DNA of 64,000 bases from Synechococcus sp. BL107. Lineage in GTDB: Bacteria > Cyanobacteriota > Cyanobacteriia > PCC-6307 > Cyanobiaceae. The DNA is taken from NCBI RefSeq assembly GCF_000153805.1, contig NZ_DS022298.1, positions 566,616 through 630,615 of the forward strand, given 5' to 3'. The translations under genes were made by a program, and so were the position numbers. The notes under the pieces were generated by a model. That model saw nothing but the letters and a program-made list of their open reading frames with translations. It was not told the DNA's origin and did no database searches. Shown here piece after piece: positions 9,779 through 17,924 of the stretch (the stretch's first letter is position 1; each line of letters begins with the position of its first letter).

Positions 9779-11551
9779 ATGCTCAGCCTGTCCCAGACCC
9801 TGGATGCCCAGCTGCGGGCGGCGATGCAACGGGCTTTTCCGGATGCGGAAGCCACGTTGGATCCGCAACTTGCAGCAGCAAGTAAGCCGGAATTTGGCGA
9901 TTTTCAGGCCAACGGTGCGCTTCCGTTGGCCAAACCTTTGAAGCAGCCGCCGCGTCAGATCGCGACGGCGATCGTGGACCAGCTCAGCGGCGATGAGGCG
10001 TTCAATGCGCTTTGTTTGGCGCCGCAGATCGCAGGTCCAGGCTTCATTAATCTCACCATTCGCCCGGAGCGGCTGGCGGAGGAGCTTGCCGCACGCTTAG
10101 GCACCGATCGTCTTGGCGTTCCCGCCGTCGACAATGCGGCACCCGTCGTGGTGGATTTTTCCAGTCCCAACATTGCCAAGGAGATGCATGTTGGACACTT
10201 GCGCTCCACGATCATTGGCGACTCCCTGGCGCGGGTGTTGGAGTTTCGCGGCCATTCCGTGTTGCGGCTGAATCATGTGGGCGACTGGGGCACCCAGTTC
10301 GGGATGCTGATTACTCACCTCAAGCAGGTGGCCCCTGAAACCTTGGACACCGCCGATGCGGTGGACTTGGGAGACCTCGTCGCGTTTTATCGCGAAGCAA
10401 AAAAACGCTTTGATGACGACGATGCTTTTCAGGCCACCTCCCGCGACGAGGTGGTGAAGTTGCAGGGGGGGGATCCCGTGTCGCTGAAGGCTTGGGGCCT
10501 GCTGTGCGACCAATCCCGTCGTGAGTTTCAGAAGCTCTACGACCGGCTTGATATCCGCTTGAGCGAACGAGGCGAATCTTTCTACAACCCCTATTTGCCG
10601 GCGGTGCTGGAGGGCCTGAAAGCGGTCGACTTACTGGTGACCGACGACGATGCCCAGTGCGTGTTCCTTGAGGGCGTGACGGGCAAAGACGGCAATCCGT
10701 TGCCTGTGATCGTGCAGAAGCGTGATGGTGGTTTCAATTACGCCACCACGGATCTCGCCGCCATTCGCTACCGGTTTGCATCGTCGCCTGCGGGGGATGC
10801 GGCGCAACGGGTGATTTACGTGACCGATGCAGGCCAGGCCAACCACTTTGCTGGGGTGTTTCAGGTGGCGGAACGGGCGGGTTGGATTCCCGCTGAGGCC
10901 CGTCTTGAGCATGTGCCCTTTGGGCTGGTGCAAGGGGAAGACGGCAAAAAGCTCAAGACCCGCGCCGGCGACACCGTGCGGCTTCGAGATCTATTGGATG
11001 AGGCGGTGGAGCGGTCGGAACAGGATCTGCGGTCGCGCTTGCAGGAGGAGGAGCGCACCGAGTCCGATGCGTTCATCTCCCATGTGGCCACCACCGTTGG
11101 TCTGGCGGCTGTGAAGTACGCCGACCTCAGCCAAAACCGTCTCACCAACTATCAATTTTCCTTCGATCGGATGCTGGCCCTGCAGGGCAATACTGCGCCT
11201 TATTTGTTGTATGCGGTGGTCCGCATTGCTGGCATTGCTCGCAAGGGTGGAGATCTCGGCGTGTCCAACGCTGCCTTGCAGTTCAGCGAACCCCAAGAGT
11301 GGGCTTTGGTGCGGGAGCTACTCAAATTTGATCGGGTGATTGTCGAGGTGGAAGACGAGCTCTTACCCAATCGCCTCTGCAGCTACCTGTTCGAACTCAG
11401 TCAGGTGTTCAACCGTTTTTACGACCAGGTTCCTGTGCTCAAAGCGGAACCCTCTGCATTGGCATCTCGCTTGGCCCTCTGCCGTCATACGGCCGATACG
11501 TTGCGATGTGGTTTGGCGCTTTTAGGGATTCCAACGCTGGAGCGGATGTGA
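9779..11551 (+). CDS. argS: Arginyl-tRNA synthetase
   Basis: 590 residues. Class I synthetase with the HIGH-type motif in [20 protein letters not shown], the [19 protein letters not shown] segment that stands in for KMSKS in ArgRS, and a C-terminal DALR anticodon-binding domain ([19 protein letters not shown]). Length is normal. The stop overlaps the ATG of the small truncated glucosyltransferase-like gene. The window also carries a tRNA-Arg(ACG) far downstream at 45.5 kb. Confidence 0.96.
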   Translation: MLSLSQTLDAQLRAAMQRAFPDAEATLDPQLAAASKPEFGDFQANGALPLAKPLKQPPRQIATAIVDQLSGDEAFNALCLAPQIAGPGFINLTIRPERLAEELAARLGTDRLGVPAVDNAAPVVVDFSSPNIAKEMHVGHLRSTIIGDSLARVLEFRGHSVLRLNHVGDWGTQFGMLITHLKQVAPETLDTADAVDLGDLVAFYREAKKRFDDDDAFQATSRDEVVKLQGGDPVSLKAWGLLCDQSRREFQKLYDRLDIRLSERGESFYNPYLPAVLEGLKAVDLLVTDDDAQCVFLEGVTGKDGNPLPVIVQKRDGGFNYATTDLAAIRYRFASSPAGDAAQRVIYVTDAGQANHFAGVFQVAERAGWIPAEARLEHVPFGLVQGEDGKKLKTRAGDTVRLRDLLDEAVERSEQDLRSRLQEEERTESDAFISHVATTVGLAAVKYADLSQNRLTNYQFSFDRMLALQGNTAPYLLYAVVRIAGIARKGGDLGVSNAALQFSEPQEWALVRELLKFDRVIVEVEDELLPNRLCSYLFELSQVFNRFYDQVPVLKAEPSALASRLALCRHTADTLRCGLALLGIPTLERM

Positions 11552-11874
11552 TGCAGGGTCTGCCGGAGCAGCCTCAGTGGCTGTCCAAGTGGCAACTCAA
11601 CACATCGGAATGGAACCAGTTGGGGGCCGCATTGGTGACGGCTGTGGTGCTGGTTCTGCCCATTTGTCTGTGTGTGCCGCTTTACCAAGACGACTTTGAG
11701 CGGGCGGTGAACGGCATGCATTCCTGGGCCAGGGATGGTCGCCCTTTATCTGATCGTGATCGAGACGACAACATGGGCGCGCTGCGTTCGATTGGGTCGT
11801 CAGCCTTGATGGATGTTGCTTTCCAGGGGCGACGCCTTCAGGAGATGTTCAAGGCACCAGAGGTGAACCCATGA
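11551..11874 (+). CDS. Truncated GtrII-like protein, first copy of a tandem array
   Basis: 107 residues from the ATG overlapping the argS stop. After a cytoplasmic N-terminus there is one membrane segment (LVTAVVLVLPICLCVPL), then YQDDFERAVNGMHSWARDGRPLSD. This matches the N-terminal signature of the next gene (FIDDFGRSLSGSYDWSKDGRPLAE). After GRPLSD the similarity stops and an unrelated tail of about 35 residues follows, so it is probably a remnant of a full 500-residue transferase. It lies 4 bases into the next gene (ATGA overlap). It may still be translated, but no enzymatic activity is expected. Confidence 0.6.
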   Translation: MQGLPEQPQWLSKWQLNTSEWNQLGAALVTAVVLVLPICLCVPLYQDDFERAVNGMHSWARDGRPLSDRDRDDNMGALRSIGSSALMDVAFQGRRLQEMFKAPEVNP

Positions 11875-13379
11875 CGATCGCTGCTTCGGAGCATTCCGCT
11901 TCGTTTTGGTCCCTCACGTCACGGGATCGCGGGCAGTTGGTGGCGGCCTTGTGGGTGGGTCTGCTGCTCGTGGTGCCGTTGGCACTGAAGGTGCCGATGT
12001 TTATCGACGATTTCGGGCGTTCGCTCAGTGGCTCTTACGACTGGTCGAAAGATGGTCGTCCCTTGGCGGAGCTGATCTACCAAACCCTGATGCTGGGCTC
12101 CGACCGCGTTGTTCTCACCAGTCCGCTGGGCCAACTGCTCTGTCTGCCGGGCATGGCGCTGTCGAGTTTGTTGCTGTGCCGCATCGTTGGACATCGCGCG
12201 GCCTGGGCCGGAGCTTTGGCGACCATTTTTTTGTTTGGTCAGCCCTACGCATTGCAGACCCTGTCGTACTCCTTCGATTCACCGTTGATGGTGTTTGCGG
12301 TACTCCTATGCCTAGGGGCTGGTGCATGCCTGGTGTTGTGCTCAGGCCCCCGCTCTCGTATTGCGGCAGTGGCGCTCGGGGTGTGCTCGTTGGCCACGTA
12401 TCAGCCGGCCAATTCTGCGTTTTGGATCGTCGTGTTGATGGCTTTGCTCTTCCCCGATGGGACGACAGGGCGATCTGGCTGGAGGGTTTTCGCCGACTTG
12501 GTGGCCTGTCAGGTGTTGGCCTTGTTGATTTACAAGTACGGAGTTTTTAGTCAACTGGAGCTGAAGGATTACGCGGCTTACCACTCGGCTTTGCCTCCGC
12601 TTGGTGATCTTCCAGCTGTGTTGGTGGAAAACAGTGGCCGTTATCTCTCCACCCTGCATGACGACTGGCGGGAGACCGAGGCCGGTTTGGTTTTTTTCAT
12701 TGCTGCTCTGGTCGCGTTGCTCACTGCCTGCTTGGGCAGGCAAAAGGCATTGAGGCCTGGGGCGATGCGATGGCAGCCGGCCAGATCGGTTGGCTTCGGA
12801 ACACTCGCTGTGTTGGTGATTGTCGCCCTATCCCATGGACTCCCTCTGCTGCTCAGTCGACCAATCTTTGAACCGCGCACCTTTGTGGGGATTGGCGTCG
12901 TGATGGCCAGCCTCGCTTTGATTGCCACCCGGAAGGGTTGGCGAGGCTGGTGGAACCGTGGGGTGTTGCTCGTGTTGGTAGCGGCGGCGTGGGCCTGCAT
13001 CACGATCACCTATGCCTATGCCAATGCTCAGGCGGCGCAGCAGGGCTTGAATCAACAGGTGCTGCAGTCGCTGACCCAAACCCTGCAGCAGCGTGGACTC
13101 CGCAACGCTGATTTCGATCGTGTGGTGATCACGGGGAAAACACCGCGGGCGCCGGTGGCGGACAACACCTTCCGGACCTTTCCTTACCTCAAGCGCCTGG
13201 TGAAGCCCGTGAAGGGCAACTGGTGGGGGCATATCGGCTTGAAACATCAGGGCTTCCGTAAGCCGTTCAAGATGCTGCAGCCTGAGGACATCGGTACCCC
13301 TCAACCGATTGCATCGACATCGCTCTACAGCTTGGCCAAAGAAGGGAAAACCCTTGTGGTTCACTTCCACGACTCTTGA
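11871..13379 (+). CDS. GtrII-family glucosyltransferase-like multi-pass membrane protein
   Basis: 502 residues. The N-terminus has a membrane segment and the acidic loop FIDDFGRSLSGSYDWSKDGRPL (D46, D47), characteristic of GtrII-type transferases that use polyprenyl-linked sugars. About ten hydrophobic segments follow, with a soluble C-terminal tail of about 130 residues (KTPRAPVADNTFRTFPYLKRLV). Relatives add glucosyl side groups to O-antigen; here the acceptor is unknown, with LPS or another surface glycan likely. It is the only intact copy of three in tandem and overlaps both neighbours by a few bases. Confidence 0.7.
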   Translation: MTIAASEHSASFWSLTSRDRGQLVAALWVGLLLVVPLALKVPMFIDDFGRSLSGSYDWSKDGRPLAELIYQTLMLGSDRVVLTSPLGQLLCLPGMALSSLLLCRIVGHRAAWAGALATIFLFGQPYALQTLSYSFDSPLMVFAVLLCLGAGACLVLCSGPRSRIAAVALGVCSLATYQPANSAFWIVVLMALLFPDGTTGRSGWRVFADLVACQVLALLIYKYGVFSQLELKDYAAYHSALPPLGDLPAVLVENSGRYLSTLHDDWRETEAGLVFFIAALVALLTACLGRQKALRPGAMRWQPARSVGFGTLAVLVIVALSHGLPLLLSRPIFEPRTFVGIGVVMASLALIATRKGWRGWWNRGVLLVLVAAAWACITITYAYANAQAAQQGLNQQVLQSLTQTLQQRGLRNADFDRVVITGKTPRAPVADNTFRTFPYLKRLVKPVKGNWWGHIGLKHQGFRKPFKMLQPEDIGTPQPIASTSLYSLAKEGKTLVVHFHDS

Positions 13380-13748
13380 TGTTGTCTTCGACCGATCGCC
13401 GTGCCCTTGCGGTCGCCATCGGTGTCGCTGCACTGATCGTGGTGCCGTTGGGCTTGCACGCACCGCTTTATTTCGATGATTTGGGTCGGTCTCTGAATGG
13501 TTCCTATGGCTGGAGTGAGAATGGACGCCCCCTCGCGGATTTCGTCAGTCAGCTGCTCTTGATGTGAGCACCGCGCACGGTGCTCACCAGTCCGCTGGAC
13601 CAGTTGGTTGTTCACTCGCTTGTTTCAACATCCCAAACCCTGGGCTGCTCCCCTGGCTTGCATGTTCCTGTTCGGCTCGCCCTATTTCATCGAAAACCTG
13701 TCTTACAGCTTTGATGCATCGCAGATGGTGCTGGCGGTGCTGCTGAAT
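13379..13748 (+). pseudogene. Decayed third GtrII-like copy
   Basis: Opens with 62 residues nearly parallel to the intact copy: LYFDDLGRSLNGSYGWSENGRPLADFVSQLLLM, then an in-frame TGA at 13565. Reading continues in the same frame as APRTVLTSPLDQLV, matching DRVVLTSPLGQLL of the intact gene. It then shifts frame with loss of about 20 codons, to FLFGSPYFIENLSYSFDASQMVLAVLL (13.66-13.75 kb), matching FLFGQPYALQTLSYSFDSPLMVFAVLL. Similarity ends there, so about 370 C-terminal residues are missing. One nonsense codon, at least one frameshift and a truncation make it a pseudogene. hisC follows. Confidence 0.8.
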
Positions 13749-13819
13749 GTGCGGGGGCCTGTTCAAATCAGCCTTTCCAAGACAGCCCTGCCAGACTTCG
13801 CTTCGAAAGCCAACCTCTT

Positions 13820-14923
13820 GTGAACCCCAACAGTTCCGCTCCGCCTCCGGCTCGTGCGGCTGTCGAGCAGCTGCAGGCTTATAGCGCTCCGTTGGAAGGG
13901 CGTCGGGAACTTTTAAGGCTGGATTTCAACGAGAACACCATTGGACCCAGCCCTTTAGTGGCTCAAGCGGTGCGGAATTTCAGCGCCGAAGACATTTCGA
14001 TCTATCCCGAATACGAGGGATTGTGCGAGGCGGTGGTGCAAAACCTGCTGGAAACCCAATGCCGTAGTGGCTTGCAGCCCGATCAGGTGGGTTTGTTCAA
14101 CGGGGTTGATGCGGCCATTCATGCCGTGTTTCAGGCCTATGGCGATCAAGGAGATCGACTGCTCACCACAGCTCCCACATTTGGGTATTACGCCCCTTGC
14201 GCTCGGATGCAAGGGATGGTGATTGAGGCGATCCCCTACGAGGGTGATGCTTTTGCGTTCCCGTTGCAGGGGATTGAAGCGGCCTTGCGTGCGCAGACGC
14301 CACGGTTGCTTTTGATTTGCAATCCCAACAACCCCACCGGCACGCGGTTGCCAGCGGATCAGGTGATCGCTTTGGCGGCTTCAGCCCCCAACACCTTGGT
14401 GGTGGTGGATGAGCTGTACGAAGCCTTTACGGGCGACAGCGTGCTGCCGACTGCTGATTTCGAAGCTACGCCCAATCTGTTGGTGTTGCGGTCGTTGGCA
14501 AAAACAGCCGGATTGGCTGGGCTTCGCATCGGCTTCGCCGTTGGGCATCCTGCTGTGATCGATCGGATTGGCCGGGTCACGGGGCCCTACGACGTGAACA
14601 GTGTGGCGGTGGCAGCAGCATTCGCCGCTTTGGCGGATCAGTCGTATGTGGATGCCTACGTGGCTGAGGTGCTGCGGGCTCGCGACTGGACACTCAATGC
14701 GCTGCGGGATGCTGGCGTGCGCCACCACTGCGATGGCGGCAACTATCTGCTGATCTGGCCCCAGCGCCCGGTGGCGGAGGTGGATGCGGCGTTGCGGCAG
14801 GCGGGAATCCTGGTGCGTTCGATGGCGGGCAAGCCCCTCATTGATGGTTGTTTTCGGGTGAGCATCGGCACCACCAGCCAGATGCAGCGCTTCATGGAGG
14901 GGTTTTACCCCCTGGAGCGATGA
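13820..14923 (+). CDS. hisC: Histidinol-phosphate aminotransferase
   Basis: 367 residues from GTG. Fold-type I PLP enzyme: LDFNENTIGPSP near the N-terminus, CNPNNPTGTRLP, VVDELYEAF and the PLP lysine K228 in SLAKTAGLAGLRIGF, with a C-terminal FRVSIGT arginine motif. It transaminates imidazole-acetol phosphate in histidine synthesis. Closely related aminotransferases of this group can act on other substrates, so the assignment rests on family resemblance. Its stop overlaps the asparaginase ATG. Confidence 0.85.
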   Translation: MNPNSSAPPPARAAVEQLQAYSAPLEGRRELLRLDFNENTIGPSPLVAQAVRNFSAEDISIYPEYEGLCEAVVQNLLETQCRSGLQPDQVGLFNGVDAAIHAVFQAYGDQGDRLLTTAPTFGYYAPCARMQGMVIEAIPYEGDAFAFPLQGIEAALRAQTPRLLLICNPNNPTGTRLPADQVIALAASAPNTLVVVDELYEAFTGDSVLPTADFEATPNLLVLRSLAKTAGLAGLRIGFAVGHPAVIDRIGRVTGPYDVNSVAVAAAFAALADQSYVDAYVAEVLRARDWTLNALRDAGVRHHCDGGNYLLIWPQRPVAEVDAALRQAGILVRSMAGKPLIDGCFRVSIGTTSQMQRFMEGFYPLER

Positions 14924-15900
14924 ACCGCTTGCTGCTGCTGGCCACTGGCGGCACCATCGCCGGCTCTGCAGACGACAGTGCAACGCTGAACGACTACACC
15001 GCTGGAGTGCTGGGGGGTGATGCCCTGCTCGCGGCGGTGCCGCAGCTGCAGAATCTGGCGACGATCAGCGTCGAGCAGGTCGCCAATGTCGACAGCGCCG
15101 ACCTGCTGTTTGAACATTGGCGCGCGCTCGTGGAGCGCATTCGTGACGCCTTTGCGGCGGATCCAGAGCTGGCCGGGGTGGTGATCACCCATGGCACCAA
15201 CACGCTGGAGGAAACCGCCTGGTTGCTGCAGCTGTTGATCGACGATCCCCGTCCCGTGGTGCTTGTGGGAGCGATGCGTCCGGCCACGGCCCTCAGTGCT
15301 GATGGGCCGTTGAACTTGTACCAGGCGATTCAGGTGGCGGTGAGCTCTGCGGCCCGATGCCAGGGGGTCTTGGTGGTGATGGATGGTCAGATCCATGGCG
15401 CAAAGGCGGTCACCAAAATCGCAACCCAAGGGGTGAGTGCCTTTGCGAGTCCTGATTCAGGTCCTTTGGGTTGGGTGGATGATGCCGGCGTCCATCTTCC
15501 GTCCGCGGAGGCGGGGCGTCCAAAGCCTTTGGCCCAGATCCAGCTGCCCAATGATTGGCCATGGGTGACGATCGTCTACGGGTGCGTGGAGCCTTCGGGT
15601 GATTGGATCTCGGCTCTCCTAGGAGCTGGCGTTCAGGGTTTGGTCTTCACGGGAACTGGAGCAGGGCAGCTGTCCGAGCGAGAGCGTTCGGCCTTACGAG
15701 CCTGGGATCGCCTCTTGCCTCTGATGTTGCGTTCGAACCGCTGCGGTTCTGGCCCGGTCTATGGCGATGCGGATCAAGCCCAGTTTGGATTGCTGCCGGC
15801 GAGTGGCCTGAACCCGCAGAAAGCGCGCATATTGCTGTTGCTGGCTTTGATTGCGGGGTTGGATCAGCAGGGTTTGGCGTCCCTATGTGAAGCGGCTTAG
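14920..15900 (+). CDS. L-asparaginase (type I/II fold)
   Basis: 326 residues from the ATG overlapping the hisC stop; a longer in-frame reading to 14848 lies inside hisC and is unlikely. LLLLATGGTIAGS carries the nucleophilic threonine, and THGTNTLEETAWLLQLL the second catalytic threonine and charge relay. The usual THGTDT is THGTNT here, with Asp replaced by Asn. No signal peptide is evident, so the protein is probably cytoplasmic. It hydrolyses asparagine to aspartate and ammonia. Its end overlaps the convergent DUF3104 gene by 4 bases. Confidence 0.85.
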   Translation: MNRLLLLATGGTIAGSADDSATLNDYTAGVLGGDALLAAVPQLQNLATISVEQVANVDSADLLFEHWRALVERIRDAFAADPELAGVVITHGTNTLEETAWLLQLLIDDPRPVVLVGAMRPATALSADGPLNLYQAIQVAVSSAARCQGVLVVMDGQIHGAKAVTKIATQGVSAFASPDSGPLGWVDDAGVHLPSAEAGRPKPLAQIQLPNDWPWVTIVYGCVEPSGDWISALLGAGVQGLVFTGTGAGQLSERERSALRAWDRLLPLMLRSNRCGSGPVYGDADQAQFGLLPASGLNPQKARILLLLALIAGLDQQGLASLCEAA

Positions 15901-16253
15901 GACGTCGTGATGGGCGCATGAATCGGGATGCGCACGCGCTGCACCTGAGCGCATTCCACGAGGCAGACCATGCCTGTGTCGACGTCAGCGACTTGAAGCA
16001 AGGGCGATGGATCGCCATCCATGGACAGGTCTTCCACACGCAACACCTCTCCCATCCACCAATCTTTTGATTGAGTCGATTTCGCCTCTTGGGTCGCCCA
16101 GACGATCACAACATCGCCTGCTTGCACGGGGAGCGCCAAGAGCCGCTTTTGCTTCGCAGCAGACGTCATGTCTGATGGAACGCTTACACCACCAACGCTC
16201 ATGCCACCCTGAATGAGTACAAGCGTTCTACCTATGGGTTGTTTGGTGGTCAA
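15897..16253 (-). CDS. DUF3104 family protein (picocyanobacterial)
   Basis: 118 residues from a TTG that has a good GGAGG nine bases upstream. An ATG at 16274 without a visible ribosome site and an ATG at 16202 are alternatives. The C-terminal core reads VQAGDVVIVWATQ, WWMGEVLRVEDLSMDG and LLQVADVDTGMVCLVECAQVQRV. This fits DUF3104, a small beta-rich domain known mainly from marine Synechococcus and Prochlorococcus. Function is unknown. Neither a signal peptide nor a membrane segment is visible. Confidence 0.72.
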   Translation of the reverse strand: MTTKQPIGRTLVLIQGGMSVGGVSVPSDMTSAAKQKRLLALPVQAGDVVIVWATQEAKSTQSKDWWMGEVLRVEDLSMDGDPSPLLQVADVDTGMVCLVECAQVQRVRIPIHAPITTS

Positions 16254-16476
16254 CGGTTTGCACCTCCACATCATTCATGGCCAAGGAATGGACGTAGAGG
16301 GGAGAGCGAAATCACTCAATCTCAACGGTTATGGGCTATTTGCGGCTGAAAAGAGGCGATTGCGTATCTGTGAAAGACGACAAGGCCCCCAGGTGCAGCT
16401 CAGAAGCTGACTGTGTCGTGATGTCCTGCCATGGACCTCCCTTGAGCTGCTGGGTATAAAACAAGCATTGAGCACT

Positions 16477-16504
16477 AAAAAACCGCTTCACTTATGAAGC
16501 GGTT
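16477..16504 (-). terminator. Rho-independent terminator (minus-strand direction)
   Basis: Perfect 10-bp stem AACCGCTTCA/TGAAGCGGTT with loop CTTA. Six A residues on its left give a T6 run after the hairpin on the minus strand; the plus-strand side (GGTTATTAGA) has no T-run. No annotated minus-strand gene lies immediately upstream of it, so it would end an unannotated transcript starting to its right. Confidence 0.7.
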
Positions 16505-16720
16505 ATTAGATGCCTGGACGATCCCCATCACCCGGCCTTTTGCACCACATCTTGTGGTGTTGAAGCAATAGTAATCAAAAATCTCTTTATGTGGTGTGAG
16601 TTTTGATTCACTCAAGAATCTGGACTCTTTTTGTGAAGTTTAGAAAAGCTCTGATTCACTGTTATTGAACCGCTGCATCTGGTGTTTAAGGGCGTTAATG
16701 TGAGACCCCCCATCACTCGG

Positions 16721-16746
16721 CCTGTCCTTGCGACAGGTTTTTTTTT
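16721..16746 (+). terminator. Rho-independent terminator (plus-strand direction)
   Basis: Stem CCTGTC/GACAGG with loop CTTGC, followed directly by nine T residues. The nearest upstream plus-strand gene ends more than 800 bases away (asparaginase), with a minus-strand gene between, so it probably ends a short non-coding transcript that starts after about 16500. Confidence 0.72.
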
Positions 16747-16832
16747 GGTTGCACGCTAGTGGTGGTGTGCGCGGAGACATTTCTCACTGGCTTGCCCATA
16801 GGCTGAAATCAAAGCCAAAGGAGCGTTTGAGA

Positions 16833-16928
16833 GTGTTGACTGCGAAGAAGTGCATGGGCGGAAAGGGTGCTTGTGTTCGCCTGAATCTCTTCAAAAAGCC
16901 CTGCGACGCAGTCGGTTTACATTTCTGA
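16833..16928 (+). CDS. Candidate 31-residue basic small protein
   Basis: GTG start nine bases after a strong AAAGGAG site (16817-16823). The product begins MLTAKKCMGGKGACV and contains three cysteines and many lysines. It has no membrane segment. I do not recognise it. Support is the ribosome-binding site and the spacing only; conservation in related genomes would be needed to accept it. Confidence 0.3.
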   Translation: MLTAKKCMGGKGACVRLNLFKKPCDAVGLHF

Positions 16929-17016
16929 ATGGGGCTTGTCACGAAACAACATGTCCAGTCTTTATTTTTTCTTTAGGTTTGGCGGAACAGTTCTGGTTGG
17001 AGCTCCCAATCTCGCC

Positions 17017-17109
17017 ATGGCCAATTCCCGTAAGGACCTTGGATTGCTGGCAGGTACGTTCCTCGTTGGTTTGGGTGCCCTCGAGATGGTGCTCTACGCC
17101 TTTGGCTGA
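17017..17109 (+). CDS. Candidate 30-residue single-pass membrane peptide
   Basis: ATG-initiated frame of 31 codons beginning MANSRKDLG, then a hydrophobic helix LLAGTFLVGLGALEMVLYAFG that runs to the stop. The basic and acidic N-terminus with one helix is the build of many small cyanobacterial membrane proteins, yet it does not match any photosystem or cytochrome b6f small subunit I know. GGAG lies 14 bases upstream of the ATG, a long spacing. The gene sits just left of a 14-bp tandem repeat. Confidence 0.45.
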   Translation: MANSRKDLGLLAGTFLVGLGALEMVLYAFG

Positions 17110-17130
17110 TGGGCCTCAGTGCAATCACTC

Positions 17131-17184
17131 CATCACGGTGACTGCATCACGGTCACTGCATCACGGTCACTGCATCACGGTGAC
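17131..17184. repeat. 14-bp tandem repeat, nearly four copies
   Basis: Units CATCACGGTGACTG, CATCACGGTCACTG, CATCACGGTCACTG and a partial CATCACGGTGAC follow head to tail. Each unit contains the near-palindrome CACGGTGAC or CACGGTCAC. The right-hand units hold the stop codon and last codons of the minus-strand MBL-fold gene, so copy-number change could move or keep the stop. Confidence 0.85.
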
Positions 17185-17889
17185 CACCGTTGAATCATCG
17201 AGCTGACCCGGAAGCGAGATGGAGCGCCCCACCTTGCGAACCGTGGTGCCCGCCATGGCATCGAGGAAGGGTTGCACGCCGCCTTGATCGCAGCCCTCAG
17301 GAGGGTCGCCAATCACGTATTGCACGGGGATGACGCGCTTGGGATTGAGCTCGTTCACAAGGGCCGCGGCTTCATCTCCATCAAAAATTTTGCTGCCCCC
17401 GCCAACGCCAAGGATCAGTACATCTGGCCGTCCAAGCAACACCTGATCAGCGCCGGAGATTGGGCCAGCCGTGGCACCGAGATGGGCAAAGTTCAAGCCC
17501 CCCTGTGACCAGCGCCAGATGGTGGCATTTCCAAAACGTCGACCGCCCATTCGGTCGTGTGGACTGCCAAAGCCTTCGAGGTTGAGACCACCGATGCGAT
17601 AGGCCCCTGGCTTTACCAAATATCGGCCACCGGCGATGTCCCGTGCCCCCTCATCGGCGAGCTGAGAGCTCGCCAAAATGATTCCTGCATTCACCCGAGG
17701 CTCTGGAAGTCCTGCTGCACAGCCAACAGCCTGATACGGGTTTAGCAGTACGGACTGTCCTCCTCCCTGGATCAAAAGAGCCCGCTGGCCGTAGCTGGTA
17801 ATCGTCGCGCCCCCGCCGGCATGGGCGGCCCCTTGAAGAGATAACGCCATGCCCGCGGCGGCGATCACAGCAGAGCGCAGGAGGGTCAT
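17167..17889 (-). CDS. Secreted MBL-fold (UlaG-like) protein, metal ligands apparently lost
   Basis: 240 residues from ATG (MTLLRSAVIAAAGMALSLQG...HAGGG), with a clear signal peptide; the frame opens upstream to 18084 but inside trpG. The body follows the UlaG-like beta-lactamase-superfamily pattern (ITSYGQRALLIQGGGQSVLLNPY, then LNFAHLGA, and NPKRVIPVQYV). The usual HxHxDH metal motif is replaced by ASSQLADEG, and the terminal Pro-x-His by PVQY. It is probably a periplasmic non-enzymatic or altered member. Last gene of the prfB-to-trpG minus-strand run. Confidence 0.7.
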   Translation of the reverse strand: MTLLRSAVIAAAGMALSLQGAAHAGGGATITSYGQRALLIQGGGQSVLLNPYQAVGCAAGLPEPRVNAGIILASSQLADEGARDIAGGRYLVKPGAYRIGGLNLEGFGSPHDRMGGRRFGNATIWRWSQGGLNFAHLGATAGPISGADQVLLGRPDVLILGVGGGSKIFDGDEAAALVNELNPKRVIPVQYVIGDPPEGCDQGGVQPFLDAMAGTTVRKVGRSISLPGQLDDSTVVTVMQ

Positions 17890-17924
17890 GCGAGATTCAA
17901 AAGTTGAGTTTGAAGCTAACAGCG

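Larger units (their letters stand above)
16275..16832. other. Gene-poor interval with two orphan terminators
   Basis: About 560 bases with no convincing protein gene. It is more AT-rich than its surroundings. It holds a 10-bp hairpin with a minus-strand T-run (16477-16504), a small perfect hairpin CACCACA-TCT-TGTGGTG (around 16542-16558), and a plus-strand terminator (16721-16746). Only very short reading frames (12-17 codons) are present between the terminators on either strand. The arrangement suggests one or two small RNAs; see findings. Confidence 0.6.

Noticed and set aside
17131-17184. Short repeat as a CRISPR remnant
   Set aside because: Units of 14 bp directly abut with no spacers and no cas genes are present.
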